Below, piece by piece: positions 19,598 through 29,268 of a stretch of DNA of 64,000 nt. The notes under the pieces were generated by a model. The model saw only the letters and a program-made list of their open reading frames with translations, had not been told where the DNA came from and did no database searches. A program made the position numbers and the translations under genes. Positions within the stretch are counted from its first letter, which is position 1. The number at the start of each line of letters is the position of its first letter. Source of the DNA: Flavobacteriales bacterium (GTDB lineage: Bacteria; Bacteroidota; Bacteroidia; NS11-12g; UBA955); contig CANHQZ010000001.1 of the NCBI GenBank assembly GCA_947463125.1, forward strand, positions 62,001-126,000, given 5' to 3'.

Positions 19598-21634
19598 GTG
19601 AAAGCCAATCCCAAACACACCAATGCCCTCATCCATGCCGGAAGCCCCTACCTTTTGCAGCACGCCCAAAACCCAGTAAACTGGATTGAGTGGTATGATG
19701 GCTTATGGGAACAGGCCCAACGGGAAAACAAGCCCGTATTAATCAGCGTGGGCTACAGCGCTTGTCATTGGTGTCACGTAATGGAAAAAGAGTGCTTTGA
19801 AGACGAAAAAACCGCCGAGCTGATGAATACTTTTTTCATCAATGTGAAAGTAGACAGAGAAGAGCGCCCGGATATCGACATGGTGTATATGGATGCCTGT
19901 CAGCTAATGACGGGCCGTGGCGGCTGGCCGCTGAACGTTTTCTGCCTGCCCGATGGCAGACCCATTTATGCAGGAACCTATTTTCCGGTTGAAAAATGGC
20001 AGCAGGTTTTGTTGCAGATACATAGTTTGTGGGCCCACGACAAAGACAAAGCGCTGGATTACGCCACAAAAGTGATGGGAGGTCTGAAAAGCATGAACGA
20101 TGTTGTTTCGGCTGGCACTTCTCAAATCACCAAATCGGAATTGCCCCCGCTGTATGAGAAAATGGCGGAAGGCTTTGACTGGGAAGAGGGCGGTGCGAAC
20201 CGAGTGCCCAAATTCCCATTGCCCAATCAATATGAATTTTTACTGGATTATTACCTCCAAACCGGCAATGACGAGGCGTTGGACTTCACACATCTTTCCT
20301 TGTTAAAAATGGCCAATGGCGGTATTTATGACCACTTACGCGGCGGATTTTGCCGGTACAGCACCGACGGAAAATGGTTTGCGCCCCATTTTGAAAAAAT
20401 GCTGTATGACAATGCCCAACTCATCAGTGTATACAGCCGTGCTTATGCTATTTCGGACGCTCCGCTTTACAAAGAAATTGCCACAGAATGCATTCAGTTT
20501 TGCTTAAATGAGCTGTATAATGACCATGCCTTTTACAGCGCACTGGATGCAGACAGTGAGGGCGTAGAGGGCAAATTTTATGTATTCAGTCATGCTGAAT
20601 TGGAACAATGCCTAACTGTTGAAGAACTTGAATTTGCCAAAACCCTTTTTTCCTGCACAGAAAACGGAAACTGGGAGCATGGTCAAAACATTCTTTACCG
20701 CAAACAGGCACCTTTGCAGGTGCTGGAAGCCCTCAACATAGATGTAAGTTCCTACACGGCATTGCTAAGAACCGTCAAACAAAAACTTCGCAATTTTCAG
20801 GATTTGCGTCCGCGTCCAGGGCTTGACAATAAAACCATAACAGCCTGGAATGGCCTGATGCTAAAGGCCCTGGCGGATGCAGGCTTGTATTTTAAAAACC
20901 CTGAATACACTCAACGAGCCGAACAACTGGCAGCATGGATTCAGGAAAATCTATGGCAAAACCATGAGCTGTTTCGTATTCATAGCCGCGGAAAAGCCGG
21001 TATTTCTGCCTTTTTGGAAGACTATGCCTGTTTAGCGGAGGGTTTACTTTCCTTGTATTCATCCACCGGCAAGGCTGAATATGCTCAATTTGCCAAAACC
21101 CTTACCGAACAAGCCATTCAAAAATTCCGCGATCCTGAAACCGGCGTTTTCTACTTCACCTCGTCTGACGGTGAAAACCTGATTGTGAGAAAAACCGACC
21201 TCGCCGATGACGTCATCAACAGTTCCGTATCTGTGATGGCACACGTGCTTTGCAAGCTGGGAACTATTTTTCAAAAACCGGGCTTAACCGCCATGGGAAC
21301 GGACTTACTGGGTTTTGTCAAAAAACAATTGATGGAATATCCCGGCTGGTACAGCAACTGGGGCCGACTGGCGCTGGCATCCACCGCAGGATTTATTCAT
21401 GTTTCCTGCACAGGTCCGGGTTCGCAGGAGGCTGCGCAAAAAATGTGCTCCGTCTTGCCTGCCCATTCGCAAATTTCATTTGCTGAATCAGCATCTGATT
21501 TACCCCAGTTTACCGGTAAAAAAACCGATACGCTGCATATTTATGTTTGCCTGGGAGAAACCTGCCTGGAGCCTGTGCACACTGCCGAACAGGCTATTGA
21601 TATGATACAGGATCTGATATCGCTTAATCAGTGA
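19598..21634 (+). CDS. Thioredoxin domain-containing protein (DUF255 / YyaL / SSP411 family)
   Basis: NALIHAGSPYLLQHAQNPVNWIEW, GYSACHWCHVMEKECFED, MTGRGGWPLNVFCLPDGRPIYAGTYFP, C-terminal six-hairpin-like region. Confidence 0.93.
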   Translation: MKANPKHTNALIHAGSPYLLQHAQNPVNWIEWYDGLWEQAQRENKPVLISVGYSACHWCHVMEKECFEDEKTAELMNTFFINVKVDREERPDIDMVYMDACQLMTGRGGWPLNVFCLPDGRPIYAGTYFPVEKWQQVLLQIHSLWAHDKDKALDYATKVMGGLKSMNDVVSAGTSQITKSELPPLYEKMAEGFDWEEGGANRVPKFPLPNQYEFLLDYYLQTGNDEALDFTHLSLLKMANGGIYDHLRGGFCRYSTDGKWFAPHFEKMLYDNAQLISVYSRAYAISDAPLYKEIATECIQFCLNELYNDHAFYSALDADSEGVEGKFYVFSHAELEQCLTVEELEFAKTLFSCTENGNWEHGQNILYRKQAPLQVLEALNIDVSSYTALLRTVKQKLRNFQDLRPRPGLDNKTITAWNGLMLKALADAGLYFKNPEYTQRAEQLAAWIQENLWQNHELFRIHSRGKAGISAFLEDYACLAEGLLSLYSSTGKAEYAQFAKTLTEQAIQKFRDPETGVFYFTSSDGENLIVRKTDLADDVINSSVSVMAHVLCKLGTIFQKPGLTAMGTDLLGFVKKQLMEYPGWYSNWGRLALASTAGFIHVSCTGPGSQEAAQKMCSVLPAHSQISFAESASDLPQFTGKKTDTLHIYVCLGETCLEPVHTAEQAIDMIQDLISLNQ

Positions 21635-23781
21635 CGCACCAAAAGTGAAACCTGCTTTGAACCTTCGTTAGTGATGCATCTCAGAAAATAAACTCCGTCT
21701 GCGAGGCCTGCCGTTGAAATCATCACATCGCCCTCATGGGTGTTGTATTCAAGAACAATCCGGCCTGATGATGACAGCATTACAATTCGCTTCTCCCCTG
21801 CCATTCCCGTTTCGAGTATTGTTTGACCCGAAGCCGGATTGGGATACAGGCGCATCGTGGTTTTATTGACTGCGTTTTTCTTCAGACTCACATCCCATAA
21901 TCTGGACTGTGTTACCGATAAAATGCTTCTGTCTTCATTTTGTCCGCTGAGCGCCAGAAAAGCTACTACACTCATATCAATCGGCTTGCCTGAAACAAAC
22001 ACATCGGTGCCTTTGGGTAAATACTGCGCTGTACCCGCCATAAACTCCTTTCTCAACAGTTTGGGAAACCGATAATTCATGTTCCATTCAAAACTATCGC
22101 CCGGCTTTAGTACGCTGCCACCGGCTATTATGGGTGAACCCCACACGCCTGCTGGTGCTGAAACCAGCACATTGCGGTGATAGTATCCCACCAATGGACT
22201 CGACTTACCCTTGAAAGTACTGCCATCTGCAATCAGGTATTTGTTGGCAATCTGCTGGTCATAGGCCTGTCCGTTTCCGCGGATATTGTCTTCCACCACC
22301 ACACTCCCAACACGAACATCTGCCTTTGCTACATAATCAAGCATTTTAGCCTTTACCTTCCATGAAAGTAAACCCTGTGTATCCAGTTGCAAATCGCTCA
22401 CCCGAATATCCGCCCAGCGCTGGCTTTGCAAAGCATTGCGAACGGTAGACGTCCAAACGGAGGTTCCCTCTGTTCCAATCTGCTGATTTGAAGGAATGGA
22501 AGTTCGCTGCACGATTGCAGACGGGAAAGAATCGATTTTATCGTTTACCAGAGAATCCGCCTGCAACGCCATGCCATCGAGGGTATGATGCGCAATGGCA
22601 ATTACGGTATCACCCAGCTGTTTCTTCATTTTTTCCACCACGGCTTCGGCAGGCGGACAATCAGCACACCAGGCTCCGGTAGCATATTCCAGCAGCACCC
22701 TTGACGTTTTCGGCGCATTGCCTGAATAAACCGTTGTATGCGAAGTTGCACTGTCATTGGCGGTATTGGGTTCCGAAGCACCATTTACATGGCTAACCCA
22801 AACCTTTACATTCAACAAGTCACCGGGAGTGACCGCAGCAATGCCCGCAGGTGCTGTAAGGGTATCGAAGGAACCGGATGATGGTAAAATAGTTAAACCA
22901 CTGAAATCAAAGGTCTGAACAGTGCCATTGTTTACCGTGTAATTTAGTTTCAATGAGGTTACAGCCTGTGAGCCTTCATTTTTTACCACCACTTTTACTG
23001 CATTGGTATTTCCCGTAACGGTCAAAACCGGCAGTTGAAAAGCAACAACAGCAATATCGGTAACCGGCTGTGTTCCATAGGTAAATCGGTAATAAAAATT
23101 GTCTTTATACGACTCCCCCAATGGCAAATTGGAAATATTGGGACTACCCGCAACCATGGTAGCATTGGTCGCAGAAACCTGAATTCCCGGTGTATGTTTT
23201 GGAGAAACAAAATCGCGCACCGCACCGTGATTCATGGAAACCAGATAAATATTGTGTGTACCTTCCTCCAGTACCATACTCCAGTAGGTGTAAGACAAAC
23301 TATCGCCCGGGGTGCTCATGCTGTAAAACTTCACCCAAAACTGTCTGTTTGGCGGATTACCAAAGACTTTGCAGATTACCTTATCATTATTGCCATTGGC
23401 ACCCATACCCCATAACGTGATGGTTTTGTTGGGTAAATTATTGCTTGGAAGAATTTCAGGCCCGGTAAGGGGAGCATTCGCGGCCAGGGTATCAAAGGTA
23501 AGAAAGCCGGTACTGCTAACCTTGAAATGGGTTACGGGCTGTCCGGCAAAGCGAAAATCAAAACCGATGGGCAATGCCTGTACACTGGAATAGGAAGGCT
23601 TTGCGGCAGAATCCATGATAAGCACCCAGCCACCGCCATTCTCACTTGCCTGGTCATTTTCTCGGTTGAGTCCACCGGGATTGCCCTTCTGGGGCATCTG
23701 ATAAAAATAAGACTGGGCAAATGCCGAAGTACTGAAAAATAATATTGCGGAAAGAATACCCTGTCTCATCGTGTACTGCAA
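21628..23781 (-). CDS. Omp28-like/thioredoxin-fold secreted protein with T9SS sorting domain
   Basis: LLEYATGAWCADCPPAEAVVEKMKKQLGDTVIAIAHHT; C-terminal MRLYPNPASGQTILE...GVYFLRCITNEGSKQVSLLVRH. Confidence 0.75.
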   Translation of the reverse strand: MQYTMRQGILSAILFFSTSAFAQSYFYQMPQKGNPGGLNRENDQASENGGGWVLIMDSAAKPSYSSVQALPIGFDFRFAGQPVTHFKVSSTGFLTFDTLAANAPLTGPEILPSNNLPNKTITLWGMGANGNNDKVICKVFGNPPNRQFWVKFYSMSTPGDSLSYTYWSMVLEEGTHNIYLVSMNHGAVRDFVSPKHTPGIQVSATNATMVAGSPNISNLPLGESYKDNFYYRFTYGTQPVTDIAVVAFQLPVLTVTGNTNAVKVVVKNEGSQAVTSLKLNYTVNNGTVQTFDFSGLTILPSSGSFDTLTAPAGIAAVTPGDLLNVKVWVSHVNGASEPNTANDSATSHTTVYSGNAPKTSRVLLEYATGAWCADCPPAEAVVEKMKKQLGDTVIAIAHHTLDGMALQADSLVNDKIDSFPSAIVQRTSIPSNQQIGTEGTSVWTSTVRNALQSQRWADIRVSDLQLDTQGLLSWKVKAKMLDYVAKADVRVGSVVVEDNIRGNGQAYDQQIANKYLIADGSTFKGKSSPLVGYYHRNVLVSAPAGVWGSPIIAGGSVLKPGDSFEWNMNYRFPKLLRKEFMAGTAQYLPKGTDVFVSGKPIDMSVVAFLALSGQNEDRSILSVTQSRLWDVSLKKNAVNKTTMRLYPNPASGQTILETGMAGEKRIVMLSSSGRIVLEYNTHEGDVMISTAGLADGVYFLRCITNEGSKQVSLLVRH

Positions 23782-23815
23782 ATTACGGCAATAAACCGTA
23801 GTCTGCCAATAACCA

Positions 23816-25222
23816 TCAAAGGGTTTTCACTTCGTTCACCAGCTTCTGCAGACTGTCTTTGGCATCACCAAAGAGCATTCCGCACTTGCTGTTGTAGAAC
23901 AATTCATTTTCAATTCCTGCATAGCCTGATTTCATGCTGCGCTTAAGCACCACAATCTGCTTGGCATTTTCCACATCCAGGATAGGCATGCCGTAAATTG
24001 GGCTGGCGGGATCGGTTTTGGCCGCAGGATTCACCACATCATTGGCCCCAACTACCAGCACCACGTCTGTGGTAGCAAATTCAGGGTTGATATGTTCCAT
24101 TTCAACGAGTTTATCGTAGCTGACATTGCTCTCTGCCAGCAACACATTCATATGACCCGGCATACGTCCGGCAACAGGATGAATGGCGTATTTCACCTCT
24201 ACCCCTTCCGCTTCCAGCAGGCCTTCCAGTTCATGCACCACATGCTGTGCCTGTGCTACCGCCAGGCCATATCCGGGCACTACGATTACCTTTTGGGCAT
24301 ACTTCATCAGAATAGCCACATCGGTTGCCTGCACTTCGCGCACGGTACCACCTGATTTACCTGAGGGGGCAACAGCACCTGAACTGCCACCTACCGCGCC
24401 AATCAGCACGTTGGTCAAACTGCGGTTCATGGCTTTACACATCACAATAGTGAGAATGGTACCGGCAGAACCCACAAGTACACCGCCCATCAGCATTACA
24501 TTGTTGTGGTATAAAAATCCGCCGCAGGCAGCAGCCACACCGGTGAATGAATTCAGCAATGAAATCACCACAGGCATATCGGCTCCGCCGATAGGAAACA
24601 CAAATAACAAACCATAAACAGATGCCAGTATGATTACCAAATAAAAATACAGCATGTTGCCATCTGCTGCGGCACCGAAGTTCATCCATGCGGTTCCTGC
24701 AATGGCAATTAGCATGATGATATTGATAAACTGCTGGCCGGGAAAATGAAAATCACCCAGTTTACCACTGAGTTTGCCCCAGGCCACAATGCTTCCCACA
24801 AATGATACTGTACCAATAATTAAACCTGCAATAATGGCAAGGTATTCCCCTGTGGGCATGGTAGCAATGGAATCTCCCTTAAACTTCCATTCCAGCAAGG
24901 AAATAAGGGCAGCACACAAACCACCCATTCCGTTAAACAAAGAAACCATTTCGGGCATTGCCGTCATTTGTACACGCTTGGCCATAAGCCAGCCCACCAG
25001 GGTTCCAACGCCAATAGCAGCAGCTATCAGGCCGGCATTGTTCACAATATGAATGCCTTCTTCAGCATGCTTGAAAAACATAATTCCCAAAACGGCAAAC
25101 AACATGCCTGCTGCCGCTACCAGATTACCTTTACGGGCGCTATCGGGCTTACCCATCATTTTTAAACCCACTACAAAACCCAGTGAGCCCAGCAGAAACA
25201 GTACTTCCTGAATATGCTTCAT
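23816..25222 (-). CDS. pntB: NAD(P) transhydrogenase subunit beta
   Basis: YAQKVIVVPGYGLAVAQAQHVVHEL, HPVAGRMPGHMNVLLAESNVSYD, NPAAKTDPASPIYGMPILDV. Confidence 0.96.
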   Translation of the reverse strand: MKHIQEVLFLLGSLGFVVGLKMMGKPDSARKGNLVAAAGMLFAVLGIMFFKHAEEGIHIVNNAGLIAAAIGVGTLVGWLMAKRVQMTAMPEMVSLFNGMGGLCAALISLLEWKFKGDSIATMPTGEYLAIIAGLIIGTVSFVGSIVAWGKLSGKLGDFHFPGQQFINIIMLIAIAGTAWMNFGAAADGNMLYFYLVIILASVYGLLFVFPIGGADMPVVISLLNSFTGVAAACGGFLYHNNVMLMGGVLVGSAGTILTIVMCKAMNRSLTNVLIGAVGGSSGAVAPSGKSGGTVREVQATDVAILMKYAQKVIVVPGYGLAVAQAQHVVHELEGLLEAEGVEVKYAIHPVAGRMPGHMNVLLAESNVSYDKLVEMEHINPEFATTDVVLVVGANDVVNPAAKTDPASPIYGMPILDVENAKQIVVLKRSMKSGYAGIENELFYNSKCGMLFGDAKDSLQKLVNEVKTL

Positions 25223-25545
25223 GACTTGGCTCCTTTCCCTGGCTTCTTCTTAAACATTTCCAGCATGCGATCTGTCACCACAAATCCACCGATAACATTC
25301 AGGGTTCCTACAATCACACCCACAAAACCCACCACCAGACTGAACATATCATCTTCGGCAGCGTGACCCATCACATAAATTGCGCCAATCAATACAACTC
25401 CGTGAATGGCATTGGCACCGCTCATGAGTGGCGTATGAAGCACGCTGGGTACATGCCCGATTAATTCAATACCCACAAAAACCATGAGTATTACCAAATA
25501 TATCATGGAGATATTTTCTCCGATGAAGTTAAATATTGTGTCCAT
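25219..25545 (-). CDS. pntAB: NAD(P) transhydrogenase subunit alpha part 2 (membrane domain)
   Basis: LVILMVFVGIELIGHVPSVLHTPLMSGANAIHGVVLIGAI. Confidence 0.93.
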   Translation of the reverse strand: MDTIFNFIGENISMIYLVILMVFVGIELIGHVPSVLHTPLMSGANAIHGVVLIGAIYVMGHAAEDDMFSLVVGFVGVIVGTLNVIGGFVVTDRMLEMFKKKPGKGAKS

Positions 25546-25569
25546 TTGTTGTTTGTTAATTGTTTATTG

Positions 25570-25588
25570 GTTTAATAGTTTATTTATT
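25570..25588. repeat. Left arm of imperfect inverted repeat flanking the four-helix-bundle ORF
   Basis: GTTTAATAGTTTATTTATT; 17/19 match to the reverse complement of 26077-26095. Confidence 0.65.
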
Positions 25589-25609
25589 CTACCTTTTTAC
25601 TTATGATTT

Positions 25610-26059
25610 TCATTTATCATAATGCTGATTTTGATTGTCAGCTAATCTCTTTTTTAAATATTTAACATTTCCATTTAATAATAGAATGCTATCATTGATA
25701 TCCAAATTAAATTTCTTTAATTGTTCTGAAGAAATATAACTTTCATCCTTTGCTGTAATGAGATGGTCATATAACTCTACAAGGGAACCACGGGCATGAA
25801 TGCAAAACCTGATTTGATCTTTGAAATGAAACCGACCATAACCCTCCGCAATATTGGCAGTAACAGATCTGGAAGACCTGATGATTTGATCTGACAGACG
25901 ATAACGCTCTGATTCCGGAAAAGATTTTATTAACTCTGATACTTTCTTTTTTAATTCATGTGCTGATTTCCAGCAAGTTAAATTCTGAAAATCTGACCAT
26001 CCATAATTGACAACCGACTCTGCAACTAAATAACTATTCATATATAAATTTTTAAACAT
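25610..26059 (-). CDS. Four helix bundle protein (S23 / 23S rRNA intervening-sequence family)
   Basis: LTCWKSAHELKKKVSELIKSFPESERYRLSDQIIRSSRSVTANIAEGYGRFHFKDQIRFCIHARGSLVELYDHLITA. Confidence 0.93.
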   Translation of the reverse strand: MFKNLYMNSYLVAESVVNYGWSDFQNLTCWKSAHELKKKVSELIKSFPESERYRLSDQIIRSSRSVTANIAEGYGRFHFKDQIRFCIHARGSLVELYDHLITAKDESYISSEQLKKFNLDINDSILLLNGNVKYLKKRLADNQNQHYDK

Positions 26060-26076
26060 ACACTTTTAAACAATTA

Positions 26077-26095
26077 AACAAATAAACCATTAAAC
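26077..26095. repeat. Right arm of imperfect inverted repeat, overlapping the pntAA stop codon
   Basis: AACAAATAAACCATTAAAC (reverse complement GTTTAATGGTTTATTTGTT). Confidence 0.65.
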
Positions 26096-27193
26096 GCCAT
26101 GGAGAACTTTTCCCTCATGACAGATTAAACATCCCGCCACTATCTCATCCGCAAGATCCAAAACCAACTCCGATTTCGGGGCAATCAGCTTCATCAATTC
26201 CACGAGGTTTTTTGCGAATAATTCACTGGCGTTAATGGGCAATTCAGCGGCCATATTGCCTGCTCCTACGATGCGAACTCCATTCTGATCTACTACCTCA
26301 TAAGGCTTGGTGTAAACACAGTTACCTCCCTGTTCGGCGGCCATATCAATCAATACAGACCCGGGCTTCATCATACCTACCTGTTCTTCGTCAACCAGAA
26401 TCGGTGCTTTGCGTCCGGGGACCAACGCAGTGGTGATAACCAAATCAGCCTGTGCTAAGGATTTATTAACAGCTTCACGCTGTTTTGCGCGGTACTCTTC
26501 AGTTGCTTCCTTGGCATAACCTCCTTCTGAGCCTACTTCTGCACCTTTAACTTCAATAAACTTACCTCCCAAAGATTCTACCTGCTCTTTGGTTTCGGGG
26601 CGAACATCCGTGGCTTCCACAACGGCACCCAGTCTTTTTGCGGTAGCAATGGCCTGTAATCCAGCAACGCCTACTCCAAAAATCAAAACGCGGGCCGGGG
26701 TGATGGTTCCGGCGGCTGTCATCAGTAAAGGGAAAATCTTGTCCAAATGACCTGCCCCTTTGATCACTGCCATATAGCCTGCCAGGTTGGATTGTGAACT
26801 GAGTACATCCATCGCCTGCGCCCTGGAAATACGCGGTATTGCATCCAATGAAATGGCGGATATCTTTTTTGCGTTTAGTGCAGAAACCATATCGGAATTG
26901 CTGCGGTGATAGAGCAAACTGCAAAGAAGACAACCTTCCGGCAGGGCAGTGATTTCCTCTGCTGTTGGCGGATTAATTTTCATAACAATCCGCGCACCTG
27001 CGAGTACATCTTTTTGGCTGCCAACAGAGGCACCGGCATCTGTGTATTGTTGGTCGCTGAACCAGCTGCCTGTGCCGGCCCCTGTTTCAACAGAAACTTC
27101 CAAACCTTGCTTAACCCAGGCGGCTGCCACCTGGGGCGAAACGGCAACCCTGTGCTCACGCTCGCGGGTTTCTTTTATTATTGCTATCTTCAC
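26090..27193 (-). CDS. pntAA: NAD(P) transhydrogenase subunit alpha part 1 (NAD-binding)
   Basis: MKIAIIKETREREHRVAVSPQVAAAWVKQGLEVSVETGAG...VLIFGVGVAGLQAIATAKRLGAVVEATDVRPETKEQVESLGGKF. Confidence 0.95.
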   Translation of the reverse strand: MKIAIIKETREREHRVAVSPQVAAAWVKQGLEVSVETGAGTGSWFSDQQYTDAGASVGSQKDVLAGARIVMKINPPTAEEITALPEGCLLCSLLYHRSNSDMVSALNAKKISAISLDAIPRISRAQAMDVLSSQSNLAGYMAVIKGAGHLDKIFPLLMTAAGTITPARVLIFGVGVAGLQAIATAKRLGAVVEATDVRPETKEQVESLGGKFIEVKGAEVGSEGGYAKEATEEYRAKQREAVNKSLAQADLVITTALVPGRKAPILVDEEQVGMMKPGSVLIDMAAEQGGNCVYTKPYEVVDQNGVRIVGAGNMAAELPINASELFAKNLVELMKLIAPKSELVLDLADEIVAGCLICHEGKVLHGV

Positions 27194-27214
27194 AACAGTT
27201 ATGAATAACCATTG

Positions 27215-27246
27215 CGAATGTAGGTATTTGCTTATGGATTGTCAAA
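27215..27246 (-). promoter_or_regulatory. Promoter of the pnt operon (minus strand TTTG-N20-TACATTCG)
   Basis: Plus-strand CGAATGTA at 27215-27222 and CAAA at 27243-27246, spacer 20 nt. Confidence 0.55.
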
Positions 27247-27290
27247 TTATACGGGCTAATTAACCCGATATATTTATTAAGTTAAATTAT

Positions 27291-28592
27291 TTAATAATGC
27301 AGCAACGTAGCTGGAATACTGCCATTAATTTTAACGGTATAAAATCCTTTGGGAAGCACAGAAATTGAAACAGTTTCATTGGCATTTACACTGCGATTCA
27401 GCACACATCTTCCTGCACCGTCAAATACTTCCAGTTTTCCAGATAGCTTCACAGTTACCTCGCCATGACTGGGATTGGGATAGAAAAACAAATTCTCACG
27501 GGCAATTCCTTGCGTGGAAAGACCATACTGTATACTGATGGCATTGGGCGCCGTAGTATCATCCGATCCGAAATTATTGGTTGCAACCAATGATACATTG
27601 TACAATCCGGCCTGCCGGAAAACCACGCGGGGATTGCGACTGCTCGCGGAAGTTCCACCTACAAAAGAAACACCTGCAGTGGGTGTTATCTGCCAGTTTA
27701 AACTGGTGGCAAACGGTTGGCTTCTATCCGTAAAATTGAAAGTATCCACAGTTACGAATCCTGAGGTTTTACTGATACGGAAGCCTGCCCTGGGTCTCAA
27801 CGGACTCACTATCCCCAGATATTTATCGCGGTAGCGAATTTGATTGGCGGTAAAATTGCCTCCGTTTTCGGTACCGGTAATTTCCAGTACCGGAATCTTT
27901 TCATCTGCACTCAGCCATTTGTAGATTACCTGCCTGCGTGGAATGGGTACGCGACCAAACTGTGTAATTAGAGAATCTGTTCCATTGACCAATGTTTTTA
28001 CCCGCAAAACACTTGGATAGGTTTTGTATGGCGTGGTGATACTTCCCCAACCATCAACCACATTGGTTCTCACACCTGCTTGCACGAACGTGAGGATATT
28101 ACCCGGAATCACAAACCTGAAGTTATATGTTGAAACATCCGAATCTCCATATTTTAAGGGAAACTGATAGATTTCATCATCATCTTTATTCTGTGCTGCA
28201 AGCGGAAACCCCTGGTAAGAATAACCAATGCCTTCCTGCTTGAAAACGGTAGCGTTTTTGGTATAAAACGAATAAATATTTTTGAGCATAACCGGTCCTG
28301 CACCCAGACTATCCGCTGTTTTTAGGCCAATCTGATTAAAGAAATAGAGTAAATAGGGTGTACTGTTTGCTGCCGCATAACGATAGATATCCTGTCCGTT
28401 GGGAACAAGTTTGCTGTAATCCCATGTCTGAGAAGCCCCTTTTTGCTGAATATTTAAATTCACTCCTGCCGTTGCAACTGTCGAATAACGAAGGGTATCA
28501 TTTGCAGCGGGCATGGAAGTCTGTGTAATTGTTATCTGCGCATTTGCCATTCCAGAAAGTATGGCTGCAAGTGCTAATGCAATTATTCTCAT
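27291..28592 (-). CDS. PKD-containing secreted protein with T9SS sorting domain (start at MRIIALALAAILSG preferred)
   Basis: Signal peptide at the internal Met; PKD-like region with VSLVATNNFGSDDT; C-terminal ENLFFYPNPSHGEVTVKL...GFYTVKINGS. Confidence 0.75.
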   Translation of the reverse strand: MRIIALALAAILSGMANAQITITQTSMPAANDTLRYSTVATAGVNLNIQQKGASQTWDYSKLVPNGQDIYRYAAANSTPYLLYFFNQIGLKTADSLGAGPVMLKNIYSFYTKNATVFKQEGIGYSYQGFPLAAQNKDDDEIYQFPLKYGDSDVSTYNFRFVIPGNILTFVQAGVRTNVVDGWGSITTPYKTYPSVLRVKTLVNGTDSLITQFGRVPIPRRQVIYKWLSADEKIPVLEITGTENGGNFTANQIRYRDKYLGIVSPLRPRAGFRISKTSGFVTVDTFNFTDRSQPFATSLNWQITPTAGVSFVGGTSASSRNPRVVFRQAGLYNVSLVATNNFGSDDTTAPNAISIQYGLSTQGIARENLFFYPNPSHGEVTVKLSGKLEVFDGAGRCVLNRSVNANETVSISVLPKGFYTVKINGSIPATLLHY

Positions 28593-28601
28593 ATTTATAT
28601 T

Positions 28602-28609
28602 CAAAAGTA
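28602..28609 (-). promoter_or_regulatory. Candidate -7 element TACTTTTG for the 27291-28592 gene
   Basis: Plus-strand CAAAAGTA, 10 nt upstream of the start. Confidence 0.4.
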
Positions 28610-28641
28610 CGAAATTTGCAGCAATCATATTCATTTTTACC

Positions 28642-29190
28642 GTGCATTCAGACAACATCATTATTCGCAGCTACCGAAACGAAGATGCTGCGGCCGTGCT
28701 CGGAATTTATGAATACTACATTTTAAATGGACCCTACACTTTTGAAATTACTGTACCGGAATTAGCAGTATTTAGTTCCAGACTTAGAGACATTTCAGCG
28801 AAGTTTCCGTTTTACGTTTTGGAAAAAGGGGGCTTGGTTTTAGGCTACGCCTATGCCTGCGCTCACCGCGAGCGTGCTGCCTATCGATGGGCCGTGGAAA
28901 CTTCCGTATATCTTGAGAAAGAATTTACCGGCAGTGGCTACGGTAAAATCCTGTATGGCAAACTTTTAAAAACCCTCAAGGACAGGCATTTTACACATGC
29001 TTTTGCTCTGATAGGGCTGCCCAATGAAAAAAGCATTCGTCTTCATAAATCCTGCGGTTTTACAGAACAAACCATACACCAAAAAGCCGGCTGGAAAAAT
29101 GGAAAATGGATAGATGTATGCTGGATGCGTGCACAACTTTCCGAACCTACTCAAACCCCTTCGGAGCCAATGTTTTGTCCATCTTCATAA
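28642..29190 (+). CDS. GNAT family N-acetyltransferase (phosphinothricin acetyltransferase-like), GTG start proposed
   Basis: IIIRSYRNEDAAAVLGIYEYYILNGPYTFEITVPE...GYAYACAHRERAAYRWAVETSVYLEKEFTGSGYGKILY. Confidence 0.85.
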   Translation: MHSDNIIIRSYRNEDAAAVLGIYEYYILNGPYTFEITVPELAVFSSRLRDISAKFPFYVLEKGGLVLGYAYACAHRERAAYRWAVETSVYLEKEFTGSGYGKILYGKLLKTLKDRHFTHAFALIGLPNEKSIRLHKSCGFTEQTIHQKAGWKNGKWIDVCWMRAQLSEPTQTPSEPMFCPSS

Positions 29191-29268
29191 AACATCGGTT
29201 ATCGGCATTAAACACAATATCATCGATTTATTTTTTACCCTCGCTAAAATTTACGAATTTTGCAGGAT

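Noticed and set aside
23816-27193. Three-gene (split alpha) transhydrogenase as a possible gene fission
   Set aside because: PntAA/PntAB/PntB as separate genes is a known arrangement; only the inserted four-helix-bundle cassette is unusual.
28513-28641. N-terminal extension of the GNAT ORF
   Set aside because: Overlaps the divergent T9SS gene's signal peptide region; GNAT-like sequence starts near the GTG at 28642.
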